NCBI GenBank assembly: GCA_947044365.1
Contig: OX345648.1
Location: 5,913,617 to 5,977,616 of the forward strand
Direction of reading: 5' to 3'
Source of the DNA: Petrosia ficiformis
Lineage: Eukaryota; Porifera; Demospongiae; Haplosclerida; Petrosiidae
DNA: 64,000 nt
Shown: piece by piece, positions 1-14,628 of the stretch
Position numbering within the stretch: the stretch's first letter is position 1
Layout of the letters: every line of letters begins with the position of its first letter
Made by a program: the position numbers and the translations under genes
The notes under the pieces: model-generated
Databases searched by the model: none
Told to the model about the DNA's origin: nothing
What the model saw: only the letters and a program-made list of their open reading frames with translations

Positions 1-1043
1 AACAATACACAGAATTATCGGCTGCGGATAAAGAAGTACATAATATGTGTATATTAGACAAAACTAGAACTCATACTGCACTTACATGTACATACTAGTG
101 TATTATAAGCTGTTGCAGACAATTTAACGCATTGATATCCAACCATTGTGTTCACTGAAACATTTAAAAAAGAATATTAATATAAATGTAGTTTCATAAT
201 TATACCAGGTTTAGGTGAATTCACATATATTTCATCTACTTTTCCATTCCCTAACTGGCCTCTTTTTCCATTACCCCAAGTGTACAATGTTCCTAATGCT
301 ATAAATTCGTAACGCTATTATTAATTTTACTGATATCAAGTTGTATCATACCTGTTATTGCTGCAGAGTGTCGTAGTCCAGCAGCAATATCAATAACTTC
401 ACTGTCATAAAACAACTAAATGCAGTACTATGTATATAAATATATTCTATACCAGTACTCCAACCTTTGGTGGTATTTGAAGAGGTGATGAACATTCATC
501 TTTGATGTGAGGAATTCCCAACTGATGATGTGTGTTGCACCCCCAAGCAAAAATGCCACCTGTGTCTATATATAAACGAATGATATATGTGTAAATTTAG
601 ATTTGTACATATTCACATGTAATAGCTAAGGTGTGATTCCAGCCACATGACACCTTCGTTATATTACGCAGAGTGATGAGTTTTGTTGGAACCTTCACAT
701 TGTCTGTAGAGTGAGTTGATAAACCAAGCTGGCCGTGTTTATTCCATCCACAAGAATAAACTTCACCATCACCTAATTATACTCTATATATAAATCTACA
801 ACTATAGAACACAAATCCTTATTTACCAGTTAATATTAGTGTGTGACCGCCACCCCCAGTAACCTGTTTTATTGCTAACGTCTTATCTTGTAATGTACAT
901 GGAATGCTTGGTGTTATCATATCATCTGTGTGTCCCACCCCTAATTGTCCATAACTGTTAGCTCCCTGAGAATAAAAAAAGAGAGTAACAACTGTATTTT
1001 CTCTATCTACCAAGTCTAACCCATATGAATATAAAATATTCAT
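1..1043 (-). CDS. SERGEF: SERGEF-like RCC1-repeat protein, 3' end off the left edge
   Basis: Read on the minus strand, successive exons encode RCC1 beta-propeller blades: 'GANSYGQLGVGH' with 'TGGGGHT' (about 830-990), 'YSCGWNKHGQLGL' with 'VSCGWNHTL' (about 630-770), 'IFAWGCNTHHQLGIP' (480-565), an alanine-rich blade end near 350-410, and 'TLYTWGNGKRGQLGNGK' (190-300). 'GANSYGQLG' followed by 'TGGGGH' is also how human SERGEF (DelGEF, a secretion-regulating GEF-like protein) begins, so I favour that orthologue over other RCC1 proteins. The first coding exon is uncertain. Met at 1043 is usable, and a 45-bp intron (donor after LDL, CT-rich acceptor before GANSYG) would join it to the first blade. 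The gene faces away from the forkhead gene and shares a 420-bp interval with it. The C-terminus lies outside the window. Confidence 0.75.
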
Positions 1044-1463
1044 CTACTGAGCAAACAGCCATTATTCATCAGTCTGCGCATGCGTAGTCCAATTTTGTAG
1101 TCGAAGCGGGAGAACACACCTACTTTTTGTTCAGTGTCACTGCACTTCTATTGCCGCTCTTCTGGCGATTTTATCACAGTCATATTGGATATCAGTGTAG
1201 ATATCATCTATTTAGAAAAGGTTAGTGATAATACAATTGAAAAATATCAGTAAACTTTTTCTGTTATCAACTCGCGGGAATGCATATACGCGCGAAACTT
1301 GGTATCCATGGCATTGATGTATTAGACTCTGTTCTTCCATTTTACAACATTTAAAATTAATTTAGTACAATTATAGTTGCAAACATTTTCTTCGGTAGCT
1401 GAAGGTTTAAGATCATTGCTCTTTTTTTCTTGCATTCGTTCCAGATCTTCCTGAACAACCGCT
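1044..1463. promoter_or_regulatory. Divergent promoter region between SERGEF-like and forkhead genes
   Basis: This 420-bp gap separates two divergently read genes. It contains an NRF1-type palindrome (TGCGCATGCG near 1075-1084) followed by a CCAAT box (about 1088). Two E2F-like sites lie close to the forkhead start: TTCCCGCGAG on the minus strand near 1271-1280, and CGCGCGAAA near 1289-1297. The motifs are read directly; their use is inferred. E2F sites would suit a cell-cycle forkhead gene. Confidence 0.4.
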
Positions 1464-2826
1464 ATGATCCAGGCAGCTTCTGCTGCAAACCCAGCTCCAC
1501 CCAAATCTCAAGCAGTCTCCTATTCTGATGACTCTAGTGGTTCTCTAATTGATGATAGTCTTACTGATATACGTTGGTTAGGATCTATGGAAGGAAGGAT
1601 GAATTTTCCTCCAATAGAGAACATGGATCACAGGCTGAGAGCATATAATCGACACCAAAAACCTCAAAACAAAGGAAGAATCTGCAAGAAGCTCAGCTAT
1701 AACAAGAAAGACATAAAGACTGAAGCACAGAAGATTAGACCCCCTTTTTCTTATGCAGCTCTCATTTCATTGGCCATTAATAGTGTTCCTCGAAAAATGC
1801 TGACATTAAATTCCATCTACCAATGGATAGAAAATAACTTTCCTTTCTTCAGAATGCCTGAAGCCAGAGCATGGAAGGTAAGAACTTTTCAATGACTGAT
1901 CTTACATCTCATCATTTATCAATTTTGCTTTCTAGAACTCAATTCGTCACAACTTGTCCATTAAGAAAAACCTGTTTCAAAAGGTGTACATTGATCCTCC
2001 TCGTAGAGGTAATGGAGCTTATTGGACACTTCTTAGTGAAGGCATTGATGAAGTGGAGAGATGTATGAAATTGTTTACTACTTTACGGCCTCCGATAATC
2101 GATAAATCTTCTATTTATTATCATCAGAATTCTTTTCCTCAGCAAGTGGTGCGAAGCCGAGGACAATTTATGCCTGCTTCAGTAGATGGTGATGTTCAAA
2201 CAGCTCTTTGCATTGAGGTACAAACTGAAACTGATCCGAATTATGAAGAATACGAGACTCAAAATACCAGTCATGATGATATCTGGTGTGGTAATCCTCC
2301 ACAGTTAGTTAGTAATAGATCAGTACCATTAAAACATCCTTTGGAGTACTGCCAAGAGTTCCCCAGAGCTTACCCACCATCCATCCAACCTTTCAATCCT
2401 ATGTCGTCCTCATCCACTGTCACCATAGATGCTCATAATGATCACAGTAACAGTAGCTTTCCTGATCTATCATTCCTGACTCCGCTGAAAGCAGATATGC
2501 TGCAAGGATCTGATAGTATATCTATTTCTCCACTACTAAATTACATAACAACTCCAAAAGACAAAAGACTCTTCCAACAGAATGTAATATCTCTGTCTCC
2601 TCTCAATACTCCCATAAAACCTTTGGAACAGGAGGCAGGTAATAGTGACAGTGGAGTGTTCTCACCCTCAAACCTTCACTTCTACACACCAACTAAAGAC
2701 ATAACAAATCTTTTACAGTTGAACACTCCACGTAATGACTTGTTTCATCAGTTTGAGAGTACACCCAGTACAGAACATTCTACTAAGCCTTTACTATACC
2801 ATCTAGACACCAGAGCACAGCTGTAA
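1464..2826 (+). CDS. Forkhead-box transcription factor (FoxM1- or FoxJ2/3-like)
   Basis: Two exons (1464-1877 and 1936-2826) join in phase 0 through a 58-bp intron inside the forkhead domain. The domain starts at 'RPPFSYAALISLAINS' (about residue 92), continues through 'LTLNSIYQWIENNFPFF', and crosses the junction as 'AWK|NSIRHNLSIKKNLFQK', the recognition helix, with wing 'RRGNGAYWTLL'. About 60 residues upstream is 'DDSLTDIRWLGSM', which resembles the short conserved element before the forkhead in FoxM1 ('SLSNIQWL') and at the N-terminus of FoxJ2/3. The C-terminal half has many SP/TP sites ('SFLTPLK', 'YITTPKD', 'SLSPLNTP', 'FYTPTKD', 'QLNTPRND'), typical of CDK-regulated FoxM1 transactivation regions. 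I lean to FoxM1, but the domain alone does not exclude FoxJ2/3. E2F-like sites sit upstream. Confidence 0.85.
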
Positions 2827-3159
2827 CTTAATTTTTATTGTACACACACTATATTGTATTATAATCGTTCATGTTTTTTAACTTTGCATGTTTTGCAGAG
2901 GTGAAATTTATTGTGGATCATAATTATTTCCACACATTGTATTATATATGTACCATATTTTATCCCAAAGACTATTTTTATATGCAACAATTATTATTAT
3001 TATTATTATTATTATAAATTATGTAAAAAAGGACACAAACTAGTATAAAAGTGGTGATCTGACACACATTATTGTAATAGGTAAACTGATAATGTGACAT
3101 TACACACATTGCTTTTTTGTCATGTGATTCATGTATACAAATATTGTGAAAACAGTTTT
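2827..3159. other. Convergent 3' region between forkhead and FYVE-like genes
   Basis: This 333-bp stretch lies between two convergent stop codons. It is AT-rich with an (ATT)n run near 2989-3015. The antisense 61-residue reading frame here is only that repeat read through. I see no gene; it should hold both 3' UTRs. Confidence 0.6.
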
Positions 3160-5067
3160 TCATAGATGTGTGAACACTTGTGGATGATTTGTTACAAGCA
3201 TAGCAACTTGCTTATCAAAATCTTGTCCTAATTGTTTGATAGTTACTTTAGTACTATGAAAGAATACGTCAGGAGTTTTAGCCTCTAGCTCTCTCAATGA
3301 CTCGTGAATACAATGAGAACACTGTGCTAATAGCTTATGCTGAATGATAATATTTCGAAAAGGTGTTTTAGGAACACGTTCTGGGATTTTCAGCCTACGT
3401 CTCTTTTTGCCCTCTGGATTTGATCCTTCGTAATCCTCTCGCACCATTTGTTGTACAGCTTGTGCATGTTTTTGCCAATTTTCGTTAATTGTTTTTAAAT
3501 ATTCCTCGAGTTCATCCTCAAGTATCCCAACACAATGAACCAAAGGGGCAGTTATATTGGTACTGACCAGTTTATATCCTATCTCTAAATTCATAGCTTC
3601 AAATGTGATCTGTCTCATGAAGATATGAACTCTCTCTATGCTCATTTTATTAATTGCCTGTTGAATTAATTCTATGGTTTCAATTGGCATTAGATCAGCA
3701 AGGCGTTTACGTGACACCCTAAACATGAACATATTCTCACTATAAAACTGGTATATTGCCATGGTAACGTGTTTGAGTAGTTTTATTTGTGTATGAGTAT
3801 GTGGTTCTAAAAGACGAAGCTTCTGACTGTCCGCAGCTAGTTGAGAAAACTGGTCAGACAGGTTTGACTGGGCACATGCTAGGTCATTAATAGGGCTCTT
3901 TGATTGTATTGATTTGGGTGAGCCATCGACCACATCCATTGAGTCAACCATTTTTTGATATTGAGGTAACCAGTTTTCAATACGTAGTTTTGCACGATGG
4001 AGAATTGTCTCTAGATTCACAAGACTGTCCATAAAATCCTCTTGTGCATCACATAACTGTTCAACTGGTTCCTCTAATTCCTCAACAAGAATTTGTTCTA
4101 GTAACGGAGAACATATCTTACATAAAGGAAGTGTAGTAAAAGATCGGGGTTGTTTTACTGGAGTGCCAGTCTTACCATTAATGGCCCAGTGTGCAACAGG
4201 GTCATCAGAGGTGATAAAAAGCAGCAAGTCTTCACTGATGCAAGACTTACAGTAGACCTGACCACAAACACGACAATTGATTTTATTAGCAAAGCGTTTA
4301 AATGAAGTATGACACTTCTGACATTGATGAGCGTTACTTGATTCAACCCAGTGATTCGATTTGTGCCAAACTGGTACTTTCAGATCAGGCATAATACTTC
4401 GAACCCACCCTGAATGGGTCTCATACCCAACTAGTAATCTCTCTATTTCATTCAAAATCCTCTCTTTTTTCGTTCGTCCAAAAGTATCAAGTAATGGAAG
4501 AGGTTTGGCACTATTCTGCTTCTCTTCCCTAATCTCAGAGTAGAATTGCTGTGTTCGGTGGTATGTAAACACATCCGTCCAGTCTGCATCCTGCCCTACT
4601 TCCTGCACACAACTTATGTAGCAAGTATGACATACGTGACATAGAGAACCAAAGAAAGGATCAGGCTGGGCATCCGAGGATAAGCGTCTCCTAAATCTAG
4701 TACAATTTCTGCAGTAAACCTCACCACACATACAACAATTTCTTTTACGCTCTAGTCTTGTAAACTTTTTCTTACAACTAGAATCAAAACATCGGTCAGC
4801 TCTGGCTATGCTCTTCCAGTGACTGCGTTTCAATGTCTGACTGGCTATTGGAGAGAGACTTTCTGAAGGATTTTGTAGTCCTTCTGGAGAGTGTCCCAAT
4901 TCCACTGGTTCCAGAAGATACGAGTTTGTTGATCTCTCATGATTATTGAACATAGCCCTCAGAAGGTCACCTTCATTCATTCCAGCCATTAGTGAGGTAG
5001 GTCTTATAAAAGCTCTACTAACGCTTTGTGTCGGTGGAATACCAGAAAAGGAACTTGAACAGCTCAT
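3160..5067 (-). CDS. Intronless protein with two FYVE-like zinc fingers
   Basis: A single 635-residue open frame with no intron. Zinc finger 1 covers about residues 84-152: 'CFDSSCKKKFTRLERKRNCC', 'CGEVYCRNC', then 'CHVCHTC'. Zinc finger 2 covers about 235-322: 'QCQKCHTSFKRFANKINCRV', 'CGQVYCKSC', then 'LCKIC'. Spacing is FYVE-like, but the canonical PI3P-binding RRHHCR patch is degenerate in both (RKRNCC and NKINCR). The leading WxxD of classical FYVE domains is also not intact. PI3P binding is therefore doubtful and the fingers may serve protein contacts. The C-terminal 300 residues are mostly helical and charged, with a basic stretch 'KKRRRLK'; I do not recognise the family. It is divergent from NF-YA across 109 bp. 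Confidence 0.8.
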   Translation of the reverse strand: MSCSSSFSGIPPTQSVSRAFIRPTSLMAGMNEGDLLRAMFNNHERSTNSYLLEPVELGHSPEGLQNPSESLSPIASQTLKRSHWKSIARADRCFDSSCKKKFTRLERKRNCCMCGEVYCRNCTRFRRRLSSDAQPDPFFGSLCHVCHTCYISCVQEVGQDADWTDVFTYHRTQQFYSEIREEKQNSAKPLPLLDTFGRTKKERILNEIERLLVGYETHSGWVRSIMPDLKVPVWHKSNHWVESSNAHQCQKCHTSFKRFANKINCRVCGQVYCKSCISEDLLLFITSDDPVAHWAINGKTGTPVKQPRSFTTLPLCKICSPLLEQILVEELEEPVEQLCDAQEDFMDSLVNLETILHRAKLRIENWLPQYQKMVDSMDVVDGSPKSIQSKSPINDLACAQSNLSDQFSQLAADSQKLRLLEPHTHTQIKLLKHVTMAIYQFYSENMFMFRVSRKRLADLMPIETIELIQQAINKMSIERVHIFMRQITFEAMNLEIGYKLVSTNITAPLVHCVGILEDELEEYLKTINENWQKHAQAVQQMVREDYEGSNPEGKKRRRLKIPERVPKTPFRNIIIQHKLLAQCSHCIHESLRELEAKTPDVFFHSTKVTIKQLGQDFDKQVAMLVTNHPQVFTHL

Positions 5068-5176
5068 CGGAATATATGAAAAAGAATACCTTGTTTGGGA
5101 ACAGTAATTGCTGTAATCACATTTTAATTAACTAATCCACACCTCTTTTAATAACCAGTAGGCCACCTCCTGAAAG

Positions 5177-6154
5177 ATGAACACCAGTTCCTCTTCATCA
5201 ATGACAATACCACAACCTCACAATGTACTGAGTGATAGTATGCCAGTAGCTACACAATCTACTTCAGAAAGTGGTATATATTATCAAACTGTGTCTGAGG
5301 CAGCAATCCTACAAGCCTTACAGAGTACAATAACAGATGAAGCAACAACGACACCCACTACCTCAAGTACCTCAGAAACTCTAACATCAACAAATGTGAA
5401 TAGTAATGACAAACAGACAAGTGGTACTACTTCCTCTTCAGCATTAATGAATGTGCTAGGAAATTTATCAGCAACACAAATGTTAATGGTAAATTTAATA
5501 ATTAATAGCATTATAATATAATTAGAAGTATAAATTATATATATAGATGTTGCCAGGCACTGCAGGTGCCCTTAGTACACTGAGTCGATTTCCCTTTGGA
5601 GGTAGTGAAATACTTGAGGAAGAACCTCTTTATGTCAATGCTAAACAGTATCATAGAATATTGAAGAGAAGACAGGCCAGAGCTAGGCTTGAAGTTGAAG
5701 GGAAGATACCCAAAAATCGTAGTGTAAGGGTTGCTAATATTAATAAAGTTAATTATATATACATTGTCTTGTTCACTAGAGATATATGCATGAATCTCGT
5801 CATTTACATGCTCTTAAAAGAAATCGAGGACGATATGGTAGATTCCAAGGAAAGGACGGTAAGCTAGCTGGTGAACAAATGGAAACATCTGTTCCTGAGA
5901 ACAATGAAACTATACAGATAGCAACGTCTAATTCTCTACCACAATCCATTCACCCTCAAACCTCAAGTTCATCAACACTTCCTAATAGCACTAATCCACT
6001 GGATTTAGAGTTTCGCAAAATATTTTCTTCAACAGTAAATTGTAATGACGTTGAAGAAGCCCTAAAAGGGATGGTTAGAAGTGGACTAATAGATTTATCT
6101 CATTGTACAGTAGACACTACCAGTACAGATACAACTACTACCAGTGAACAGTGA
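5177..6154 (+). CDS. NFYA: Nuclear transcription factor Y subunit alpha
   Basis: Three exons (5177-5488, 5547-5723, 5780-6154) join in phase 0 to give 287 residues. The NF-YA core is intact: subunit-association helix 'EEPLYVNAKQYHRILKRRQA' running on to 'GKIPKNR', then across the intron into the DNA-contact part 'YMHESRHLHALKRNRGRYGR'. NF-YA is the CCAAT-box-binding subunit of the NF-Y trimer with the histone-fold pair NF-YB/NF-YC. The N-terminus is rich in Ser and Thr rather than Gln as in vertebrates, and the C-terminus is also Ser/Thr-rich. The His/Arg residues that contact CCAAT are present. It runs convergently into the P2X-like gene with 41 bp between stop codons. Confidence 0.95.
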
Positions 6155-6195
6155 AGTATTATTGATAGTATAACTCATGATAATATTGTCAATTA

Positions 6196-7452
6196 TTAAT
6201 CCATTTTCTTGTTTATTTCTTGTGTTTGTTCATATACATGCTTACGATAAACTTCCTTATTTGGTAATAGGTATAATGCGATCACATCAATAATGGTAGC
6301 TGTTAGTGTTAGTAATGCGGTTCCTGAAACCAGTTTGAGTAGTAAAGTACTTGCTGAAAACATACCTGTATAAGATAATATTTAATTACTACATTATTAG
6401 AAGGTACATCCTCTTGAAGGTTACTAACCTAAACTTCCATCTTGTTCAAACTCTAATCTCACAGAATATCTTTTTCGTAATAGCCTCCATTTTGTGTTTT
6501 CAACATGTGATGATGGAGTATAGTGGAGAGTTTGTTTAATATTATAATCCATATATGGAATACGACGAACACGATAAGAATATTCTATTTCACTGGAAAG
6601 ATAGATAGACAATAAAATAGATAAATCAGCTATATTTTACCTAGTTCCAAACCATGTATTATACCAATTCTGATAATGAATGGATACTCGAAGTATTGCT
6701 CCTCGTTGACGAATTGTTTGGCCTTTAGCATTCACAGCATCACTTTTCTCGTCTAGTGATGACACACCTCCTGCTTGTAAAATCTCTTGTAATGTTATTT
6801 TATCTGGTTTACCAGGAATACTCAACTCTTTAATAACGTCTCCATTGTGATTTAACAGATACCCTTTCATCATACGTTTTGATGCAGCAAGTTTCTCAAT
6901 ACCTTTATGATCAGTGAATAATGAAGCCACAACAGCGTGATCAACTTTCATTATAACATATTCTGATCCTAGTGTAAAATAATGATCATCACTAACACTA
7001 TCATACTCATCTTGTGGTGAGTTTGTTTGTAGGTGAGATTTTTGAACTCTGTCTTTTACAAAAGTTGTAATTGTAACTGCTCTCCCTTCAACTGGCCAGT
7101 TAAGTTCACGAGGATCTTCATAACGGCATGTTAAGTTGTGTTGTGCAATATCAATACAATACACAAGTTCATTAGGATCAAATGAGTTGTTTGATAATTC
7201 ATCTGATACTAATACACGAATCACTCCTTGTGGTTTGGTGTCAAACTGCATTATGAAATGTACATACATACATGCATACATACATACATACGTTACGTTT
7301 ATTCTCACTTGTAAGTAACCCTTGCGATAGAAGATTTCAATGACTGTATATATCAGTATTAGTAGTGCTAATATATAATATGCCACTCCCAATCTACGAT
7401 CCTTCAGTATTACATACTTGTATGTCACATAGTGAAAGAAATCAGCCATCAT
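6196..7452 (-). CDS. P2X-like ATP-gated cation channel
   Basis: Four exons (7309-7452, 6641-7245, 6429-6592, 6196-6365) give 360 residues. The N-terminus matches P2X closely: the TxK site in 'YVTYKYVILKDRRLG', TM1 (about residues 21-40), then 'RKGYLQ' (P2X usually has EKGYQ). After the ectodomain come 'YSYRVRR', aligned with the NFR ATP motif with the Arg kept, then 'LRKRYSVRLEF', aligned with the Lys before YGIRF that contacts ATP. TM2 follows in 'KLVSGTALLTLTATIIDVIA'. The vertebrate set of ten ectodomain cysteines is absent (only two Cys near 'YCIDIAQHNLTC'), as in protist P2X proteins. The KxK pair after TM1 is not evident. Family assignment is firm; ATP gating is inferred. A CATA-rich simple repeat fills intron 1. 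Confidence 0.8.
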
Positions 7453-7502
7453 AAGGGTCTTCTCTGTATGGGTGTGGATTCATTAGTGCGGGAAATTATA
7501 AA

Positions 7503-8247
7503 ATGTGGAAATTACCACTGGAGTTTGATAATATTCCTCCTTCAAGATCAGGAGCTCAAAGAAGAGTTAGAAAGAAAGTGAAAACACCTCTCATTCCTAA
7601 AGTTAAAACTTCACAGCATGATACAATACCAAGGAGAATCTGGGTAGGGTCAAACTCATCACTAGACAACAAAAATTATTAATAATCATTAGGTATCGCC
7701 ACAATTTGATGATGATATGCAATACAAGGCAAAGGAAGAGAAAGGGCAGAGACAAAGAGGAAAAAAATCAGTTAGATTACTGGATCAACCAACAGATGAT
7801 ATTACTGATAATGGAGGAACAACCTCCTCTCTTTATTATCATCCTAAATTGAAATCAAAGAAAAAACAAACTTTACAATTTACAAAAAAGACAAGACAAA
7901 CAGTTGCTATGGAAACAACATGTGAAAGTGTAACTGACGAAGTAAGTGATAACACTCCAGAAATAGTAAATGATCTTGACAATTGTGTAGAAGAAATTTC
8001 AGTAAATTCAGATAAGCTATCACATGATCAGTCACATGATAGTATGGTATTTAATCCACCTGTATCGAGTACTCCTCATTCTGTTAGACAGTCAGTTTCA
8101 TGTCATTTTAATAGTGAATTTAAATTGAGCTTAGATAATATAAATTTATCAAGTGATGAGTCAGAAACAGTGCTAGCAAACGAAACACCATCTCATTTAT
8201 TTGAATGTGGATTAAACTGTAAATTGAAAGGTGAATGCAAACATTAA
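7503..8247 (+). CDS. Small nuclear-type protein with an RHNO1-like 9-1-1-binding motif
   Basis: Two exons (7503-7643, 7693-8247), phase 0, 231 residues. The N-terminus is very basic ('RRVRKKVKTPLIPKVK'), a likely nuclear signal. The exon junction creates 'IWVSPQFDDD' at residues 46-55. This matches the SWV-containing element of human RHNO1/RHINO ('SWVSPDFD', about residue 56 of 238), which binds the RAD9-HUS1-RAD1 clamp and supports ATR activation. Overall length and motif position match RHNO1; the rest is low-complexity, acidic and Ser-rich and shows no clear homology. A C-terminal 'CGLNCKLKGEC' is unexplained. Orthology rests on one short motif plus length. It shares a 50-bp head-to-head promoter with the P2X-like gene. 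Confidence 0.5.
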
Positions 8248-8375
8248 TTAATTTGTGTATGTGTATGTATTTCTCTTGATGGTAATGTTGTAAAATAAAG
8301 ATGTTTTTAGCAGCAGCAGTTTATTTAGCAAAAGAGGATACACACAGGAATGATTATAATAACAATCAGTGTATC

Positions 8376-10361
<1,986 letters not shown>

Positions 10362-10497
10362 TTCGTAGAAAGTGTAGTACTATGAATCTGAAAATCCACG
10401 TATATTGTAATACGCATGCGCACTTCATATTGCGAAATAATTAATAATGAATCTGAAAAATCATTGTACAACAACAGACAATAAATAAACAAATGTG
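10362..10497. promoter_or_regulatory. 5' flank of protease copy 1 with NRF1-like site
   Basis: This 136-bp gap lies between the protease start and the ARL1 stop codon. It contains 'TACGCATGCGCAC' (about 10410-10422), an NRF1-type GCATGCGC palindrome, about 50 bp upstream of the protease start. Function is inferred. Confidence 0.3.
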
Positions 10498-11543
<1,046 letters not shown>

Positions 11544-11707
11544 CTTTTTTTTGAAATTATTTATCACACATACATATGAAGCTTATAATTACAAATCTAG
11601 GTATTAACGGTAGAAGCATGCTAAGTGGATTCACGTGGTATAATTATACATCACCTTTGTGCAGTTTGCATTCTGCCTCCTGATCTCTTCCTCTATTTGG
11701 GTGCAAA

Positions 11708-13475
<1,768 letters not shown>

Positions 13476-13697
13476 GACTAATCATATGACTGTCGTGTGA
13501 TTGCAATAACTAATAAAGCTGCTTCCTTGTAATATAAACTGTCCCATTCAAGTTTTTGTTTGAAATTTTTTCAATTTATTAATAACAAAATGCAAAAACA
13601 AAAAAAAAAGATCTGCTTCAAAAACAAGGATAGAGAAAGTAAAACTAACTATTATAATATAACTATTTAGGAAGTCTTGTTATATTGTGTTATTATT

Positions 13698-14577
13698 CTA
13701 ACCTAAACCATATGCTTGACACTGAATGGCTTGCATTAACTTCTTTTTCAGTGTATGATATGATGGATATAGTGGTATAGACATGCGTTGACTGCAGGTT
13801 GATGCAACCGGTAGTGCTTCAATGTTACTACCTCCAATTACATCAATAGTGATTGAGACTGAGGCTATATAAGAGAAAACATATATATATAATATATATA
13901 ATGTACAAACACACTTACATGGTTCCTGATCACTTGAAGAAGGTAGAGATGCACTTCCTGTTGCAAAATACAGTAACTGTTGTCTTTGAGTATTGTTCAT
14001 ATGACCTACAACACGCCAATACATCCTACCAATATAATAATAACAATAGTACTAAGGGATGTAATAATTAAACTGACTGACTTTTCAAATCTATCGCAAA
14101 TATTAGGTGGTCTGCCATGTGTGTGGTTAAACTTCATTACTGATCTCACCCTTTGTAAAGATATGTTAGCTGAGTCACCTGATAACAGCAGTTGGAAATC
14201 CTACACAAAATGAATAGATTCAGTATTTTGTTGTTATATTCCACATATCATTCACCTCAGCAGTTAGACCTGATAATAGTTCAGGTGGAATTACATCAGT
14301 CAAACCATTTTTCATAGCTTGAAGTTCATCTTTCACACAACCAACCATTACAAACATTGCATACAATCTGAAGAATTGTTCAACATAATGTGCGTCTATT
14401 TTATACCATTAACTAACCTCACATATTCTTGAACTCTGTCTGGTGTCACTGCTATTTTTGAGCCACCTGGGATGAGATCTTTGAACACTGGTTCTGGATT
14501 CTGTCCAGTCAACTTCTGCCCAGCTATAGGAGCCTAAATAAAATACAAAAATTCTTAAAAAACATAAGCAAGCACTT

Positions 14578-14628
<51 letters not shown>

